From assembly GCA_964556475.1 (NCBI GenBank), contig CAZKVU010000004.1, forward strand, positions 6,964-70,963: a stretch of DNA of 64,000 nucleotides, written 5' to 3'. This DNA is from CAZKVU01 sp964556475. Lineage in GTDB: Bacteria; Patescibacteriota; Microgenomatia; UBA1406; HO2-37-13b. The notes under the pieces were generated by a model. The model was not told where the DNA came from and did not search any database. It was given only the letters and a program-made list of their open reading frames with translations. This document shows, one piece after another, positions 60,770 to 64,000 of this stretch. Each line of letters starts with the position of its first letter. The first letter of the stretch is position 1. Made by a program: the position numbers and the translations under genes.

Positions 60770-61972
60770 ATGTTATTACATATTGATGGTGATGCTTTCT
60801 TTGCGTCGGTTTATCAGGCTACCCATCCTGAAACAAAAGGGAAACCCGTTGTTATTGGACGTGAACGCGGTATTGCCACGGCAATATCGTACGAAGCAAA
60901 AAAATATGGCATTAAGCGCGGAATGCTTGTCCATGAAATAAAAAGGCTGTGTCCTTCGTGTCTGGTTGTGACATCTGATTATGAAACATACGAGCTATTT
61001 TGTAGACGAATGATTAAAATCGCTCTGGAGTATAGTCCTATTGTAGAGCGCTACTCTATTGATGAAATTTTTGTTGATATTACCGAACTACCTTCAGTAC
61101 TCAATATGTCATATGCAGAAATTGGACAGCGCATGAAAAATGAGATTGAAGAATCGCTCGGCATTACTGTATCGGCAGGTGTGGCTCTTACCAAATGCCT
61201 TGCTAAAATTGGCTCAAATTATAATAAACCGTCAGGTTTTGCAATGGTCCACGGAGAAGGCCTTATTAATTTTTTGCGCACCACAGATATTGCGGATGTA
61301 TGGGGCATTGGTCATCGTACTGCTCCAAAAATGAAAGCGCTCGGCATCCACACCGCGTTTGATTTGTATAACGAACCCCTGGAAGTCATTAAAAAGTCAT
61401 TTAATAAATTATTTGTTGAAATCTGGTACGAACTGCACGGCAAACCTATATATACATTAAATACCGATAAAAAAACAACATATAAATCAATTATGCGGAG
61501 CAATACTGTTGTTCCTGCGACAACTGACTTTTATGTACTGCAGGCTCGTATTTTTGAACATGTTGAAAAATCTTTCTTAAAAGCACGTCGATTGGATTAT
61601 CAGGTCGGTAAACTCTCTTTATTTTTAAAAACTCAAAAATTTACCTATCATTCTATTGATGTAAAACTTCCTCATAAAACACAGTATCCATTTCTTATCC
61701 GTGAACCTGTTCGACGAGCTTTTGAACGATTATATAAAAAAAATACTCCCTATAGAGCAACCGGCTGCACTCTTCATGATCTGGAGAAAGTAACAGAAGC
61801 CCAACAGTCACTTTTTACTTACAATAATTCATTGGAGGAAAGACTTAAAAGGCTGTACCCTCTTTATGACAAACGTGAAATTCGTTTTGGCAGCAGCTTA
61901 TTTGATAAGAGAATACGCGAAGAAAAACGCTTTATGAAGATACCGAATATAAACCTTTCTCGTCTTGTGTAA
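60770..61972 (+). CDS. Y-family DNA polymerase (DinB/UmuC-like)
   Basis: Translesion polymerase of 400 aa. Motif HIDGDAFFASVYQ at 4-16 and YSIDEIFVDIT at about 94-104 supply the catalytic acids; the steric-gate region (FFASVY) is present. A helix-hairpin-helix (VWGIGHRTAPKMKALGI) follows, then the little-finger domain (about 240-345). QQSLF at 345-349 fits a beta-clamp-binding motif. An SOS-type operator lies in its promoter. The 3' end overlaps the opposite MutY-like gene by 41 nt. Confidence 0.92.
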   Translation: MLLHIDGDAFFASVYQATHPETKGKPVVIGRERGIATAISYEAKKYGIKRGMLVHEIKRLCPSCLVVTSDYETYELFCRRMIKIALEYSPIVERYSIDEIFVDITELPSVLNMSYAEIGQRMKNEIEESLGITVSAGVALTKCLAKIGSNYNKPSGFAMVHGEGLINFLRTTDIADVWGIGHRTAPKMKALGIHTAFDLYNEPLEVIKKSFNKLFVEIWYELHGKPIYTLNTDKKTTYKSIMRSNTVVPATTDFYVLQARIFEHVEKSFLKARRLDYQVGKLSLFLKTQKFTYHSIDVKLPHKTQYPFLIREPVRRAFERLYKKNTPYRATGCTLHDLEKVTEAQQSLFTYNNSLEERLKRLYPLYDKREIRFGSSLFDKRIREEKRFMKIPNINLSRLV

Positions 61973-62747
61973 TCAAGCCTTCTTTTACTAAACGCTGAAT
62001 AGTATCCTGTGTTTGCGTATGCGGATAATCAAATTGATTTTGTAGCATTGCTAGAGATAGCGATTCCTGAAGCAAAATTCTAAGTATATCTCCCCTTAAT
62101 TGCCGATTAGAACCTGCAAATGAGGACTGCTTTGCATAGTGTTTGCTTTTTCGAGAAGGATTTTTATGAAGTTTTTTAAGATGATTTCCGTAGTCCATTA
62201 AGGCCCAATACCATATTCTCGGATTATTCATATCGAGCGTTTTTTTAACCAGTGACAATAATTCTTTATCCTCAATCTCATCTTTATTTGTGAAAAATTC
62301 ATGAATAAAAACAGAACGAATATTTGTTTCTATAAAAATTTCTGGCTTGTTAAATGCATACACCATAATTGCTGCAGCAGTATTATGACCAATACCAGGA
62401 AACTTGACGAGCTCATCGATAGAAGCGGGTATTTTGTCATGATGTTGCTGATGGATAACCTGCGCAGTTTTATGCAATGAAAGTGCACGACGATTGTACC
62501 CCAAGCCACTCCAAACCTGCAATACTTGATTAAATGGAGCATGTGCAAGCACTCTCAAATTCGGAAAATGATTCATAAATTCCTGATACTTTGCCACAAC
62601 ACGATCAACTTGAGTTTGCTGGAGCATAATTTCTGAAACAAGTATTGCATATGGGTCTTCGGTTTCACGCCACGGCATACTCCTGAAATTTGTTGTGCCG
62701 AAATCAAGGATTTTTTTCTGAAAAGCAATTAATGCAGATTCATTCAT
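61932..62747 (-). CDS. MutY-like DNA glycosylase lacking the Fe-S cluster
   Basis: A HhH-GPD DNA glycosylase of 271 aa. MPWRETEDPYAILVSEIMLQQTQVDRV (about 24-50) has the MutY catalytic Glu39, and VKFPGIGHNTAAAI the hairpin. The catalytic Asp position of MutY (D-G-N) reads E-T-N (Glu140). There is no cysteine at all, so the four-Cys Fe-S site is absent. The last 65 residues (from FAGSNRQLRGDILRIL) form a winged-helix-like tail in place of the MutT-like domain. It follows the prenyl synthase with TAATG overlap. Adenine specificity is uncertain. Confidence 0.85.
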   Translation of the reverse strand: MNESALIAFQKKILDFGTTNFRSMPWRETEDPYAILVSEIMLQQTQVDRVVAKYQEFMNHFPNLRVLAHAPFNQVLQVWSGLGYNRRALSLHKTAQVIHQQHHDKIPASIDELVKFPGIGHNTAAAIMVYAFNKPEIFIETNIRSVFIHEFFTNKDEIEDKELLSLVKKTLDMNNPRIWYWALMDYGNHLKKLHKNPSRKSKHYAKQSSFAGSNRQLRGDILRILLQESLSLAMLQNQFDYPHTQTQDTIQRLVKEGLITQDEKGLYSVSS

Positions 62748-63805
62748 TATGAGTCTCTTCCAATCAAGTAATCAACTAATTCATTGAGTATGATTTTATA
62801 TTGCTTAGTCACAGAAAGAGCTTCAATAGCCGATCGAGCCTTTGCGGTATATTCTTCTACAATGATATAAATTTGGCTCTTGATGTTGTGATTTTGTGAA
62901 ATTGTCTGAATTTTTTTGATATCATCTTCAGATAGCTCGGCATTACCAAAAGCGCCCTCAAGAATTTCTTTTTCACTATCAGTGGCATACTCATACAATA
63001 GGTGACGAATAAGCGTTTTTTTATTTTCTCGGATGTCTGAGCCAACAGGTTTTCCTGTTTTTTCCATGCTTCCAAATAGTCCTATATAGTCATCAACGAT
63101 CTGGAAAACTGTGCCAAGTGCATCACCAAAATCAGTTAAAGTGTCAAGATCTTTTGTTGAGGCACCCGCAAGAATTGCACCTAGTGTAAAAGGTAAAATA
63201 AATGTATATCCACCAGTTTTTTGCCGATACATCGTGATGATCTCGTCTTTGGTCGGATTGTATGGGGTCAGACCAAAATCAAGATCAAGGAGCTGCCCAT
63301 GAGAAACTGTCAGCATTTCTCGTGTATACGCTGATGTAATTTTTTGAATAATGCCTGGATGTATCTCTGCCTCCAACAACATTTGATAACTTAAAAAAAA
63401 TGAAGTGTCCCCGAGCAGAATTCCCATTGCTAAACCATACTGTCGTGAGTTCAATGTTTGACGACTTTCTCCAACATCTTCTAATTTTACAAACAGCGAT
63501 TTGTCTCCTCTTCTTATCCGATCGTTATCCATAATGTCATCATGAATTAAAAGCCCTGACTGATTAATTTCAAGAGCCGCCGCAATGTTGATCGCAGCAT
63601 CTTTCTGAGAACCGTTAAACATCTCGTGTGATAGTAATACAAAATTTCCCCGAAGCATCTTTCCTTTCGTTGTAAAATCGCTTAGCTTTTGTATTGATTC
63701 GCGCGACAAACTATCCTGAACAGACAATTTTTTCTTTTCGAAGTAGTCAGATAATACGCTTGAGATAAGAGGGGTATTTTCATGAATAAATTGCTTTAAA
63801 TTCAT
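62747..63805 (-). CDS. Polyprenyl diphosphate synthase (GGPP/FPP type)
   Basis: A trans-prenyltransferase of 352 aa. First Asp-rich motif DDIMD at 89-93 in LIHDDIMDNDRIRRG, with the product-length region just before it (EINQSGLL). The second motif is DDYIG at 238-242 in place of the usual D-D-x-x-D, followed by GKPVGSDIRENKKT. It would supply isoprenoid chains for lipid carriers or membrane lipids. ATG 63805 is chosen because a TATAAT lies 6 nt before it; a longer frame to 63925 would run through tRNA-Ser antisense. Confidence 0.9.
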   Translation of the reverse strand: MNLKQFIHENTPLISSVLSDYFEKKKLSVQDSLSRESIQKLSDFTTKGKMLRGNFVLLSHEMFNGSQKDAAINIAAALEINQSGLLIHDDIMDNDRIRRGDKSLFVKLEDVGESRQTLNSRQYGLAMGILLGDTSFFLSYQMLLEAEIHPGIIQKITSAYTREMLTVSHGQLLDLDFGLTPYNPTKDEIITMYRQKTGGYTFILPFTLGAILAGASTKDLDTLTDFGDALGTVFQIVDDYIGLFGSMEKTGKPVGSDIRENKKTLIRHLLYEYATDSEKEILEGAFGNAELSEDDIKKIQTISQNHNIKSQIYIIVEEYTAKARSAIEALSVTKQYKIILNELVDYLIGRDS

Positions 63806-63811
63806 ATCTAT

Positions 63812-63817
63812 ATTATA
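63812..63817 (-). promoter_or_regulatory. -10 box 6 nt before the prenyl synthase (leaderless)
   Basis: TATAAT on the minus strand, then ATAGAT and the ATG at 63805. No good -35 was seen. Confidence 0.55.
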
Positions 63818-63912
63818 TCGCACTTTGAGTAAGGCTTTGTTTCGTTTGCTAACTGTTAGATTTATGGAATAATCTGCTGTAATAAGGTAAAATACTCGTA
63901 CTTTCGAATTTT

Positions 63913-63998
63913 GGAGAGGTCGCATAGTGGCCTAGTGCGAAGGTCTTGAAAACCTTTGTCCTGAATAGGGACCGCGAGTTCGAATCTCGCCCTCTCCG
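63913..63998 (+). tRNA. tRNA-Ser (anticodon UGA)
   Basis: A class II tRNA of 86 nt: acceptor GGAGAGG/CCTCTCC, anticodon stem AAGGT/ACCTT, loop CTTGAAA giving TGA, a long variable arm (GTCC...GGAC) and T-loop TTCGAAT. Discriminator G, the Ser identity base. The next bases are CA at the window edge, so CCA is not encoded in the usual frame. A TAAAAT lies about 19 nt upstream. Confidence 0.95.
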
Positions 63999-64000
63999 CA

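Noticed and set aside
1..64000. CRISPR arrays, insertion sequences, prophage or restriction-modification genes
   Set aside because: I looked for spaced short repeats, transposase motifs and phage structural genes and saw none; foreign DNA is not evident beyond the HTH/LAGLIDADG-like gene.

Overview
The window looks like a chromosome segment of a small-genome candidate-phyla bacterium (Patescibacteria/CPR). A Microgenomates-like lineage is my best guess, but that rests on gene content and style, not on a phylogeny. Reasons: AT-rich DNA with very tight packing, no clear Shine-Dalgarno motif before most genes (including ribosomal genes), probable leaderless mRNAs, short single-domain versions of enzymes (stand-alone riboflavin kinase, Obg without a C-terminal extension), and a very large share of membrane glycosyltransferases. 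UGA is read as stop, so this is not a Gracilibacteria-type code.

Layout. 1-6.4 kb (minus strand): translation genes tuf-rpsJ, a small DUF1599/Nmad1-like gene, a P2-type cation ATPase, then rplC-rplD-rplW, with rplB starting at the left edge. 6.6-17.8 kb: a mixed block with a DUF1189-like membrane protein, radA, obgE, a PEGA/SH3 surface protein, a WecA/MraY-type transferase, a MscS channel, superoxide dismutase, a CAP-domain secreted protein and a cellulose-synthase-like GT2. 17.8-28.2 kb (minus): the rpoB-rpoC-rpsL-rpsG-fusA operon. 28.2-51.4 kb: a cell-surface glycan locus. It holds a nucleotide-sugar branch (RmlD-like reductase, UDP-glucose dehydrogenase, UDP-xylose synthase), polyprenyl-phosphate sugar synthases (DPM1-GtrA fusion, ALG5-like), four further GT2s, one GT4, seven polytopic GT-C-like proteins, a Wzx-type flippase, a CPBP protease and a flavodoxin. 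51.4-56.8 kb: tRNA-Cys, a MacAB/YknXYZ-type exporter, another GT4 and UppP. 56.8-58.0 kb: a tRNA cluster (Arg-CCG, Ile-UAU, Phe-GAA, Gly-GCC) with an HTH/LAGLIDADG-like gene inside it. 58.0-64.0 kb: RidA, an MGMT-family protein, an EamA transporter coupled to riboflavin kinase, a Y-family polymerase under a LexA-like box, a cysteine-free MutY-like glycosylase, a polyprenyl diphosphate synthase and tRNA-Ser.

How it fits together. The surface block takes UDP-glucose to UDP-glucuronate and UDP-xylose, loads sugars onto polyprenyl phosphate, extends glycans in the cytoplasm, flips them and probably finishes them outside with GT-C enzymes. UppP and the prenyl synthase service the lipid carrier. 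Several anchored proteins with Pro/Ser/Thr-rich linkers are plausible acceptors.

Two regulatory styles stand out. rplC, tuf and rpoB each have a strong promoter with a 17-bp spacer, followed by a hairpin plus U-tract in the leader (probable attenuators). Many other genes have a -10 box only 6-10 nt before the start codon (probable leaderless mRNAs). All nine convergent junctions abut or overlap. Both 100-N gaps are flanked by identical 55-nt sequence and are almost certainly scaffolding artefacts: collapsing them restores radA and restores a 4-nt overlap between the UXS gene and the following glycosyltransferase. No gene-free stretch longer than 300 bases exists.
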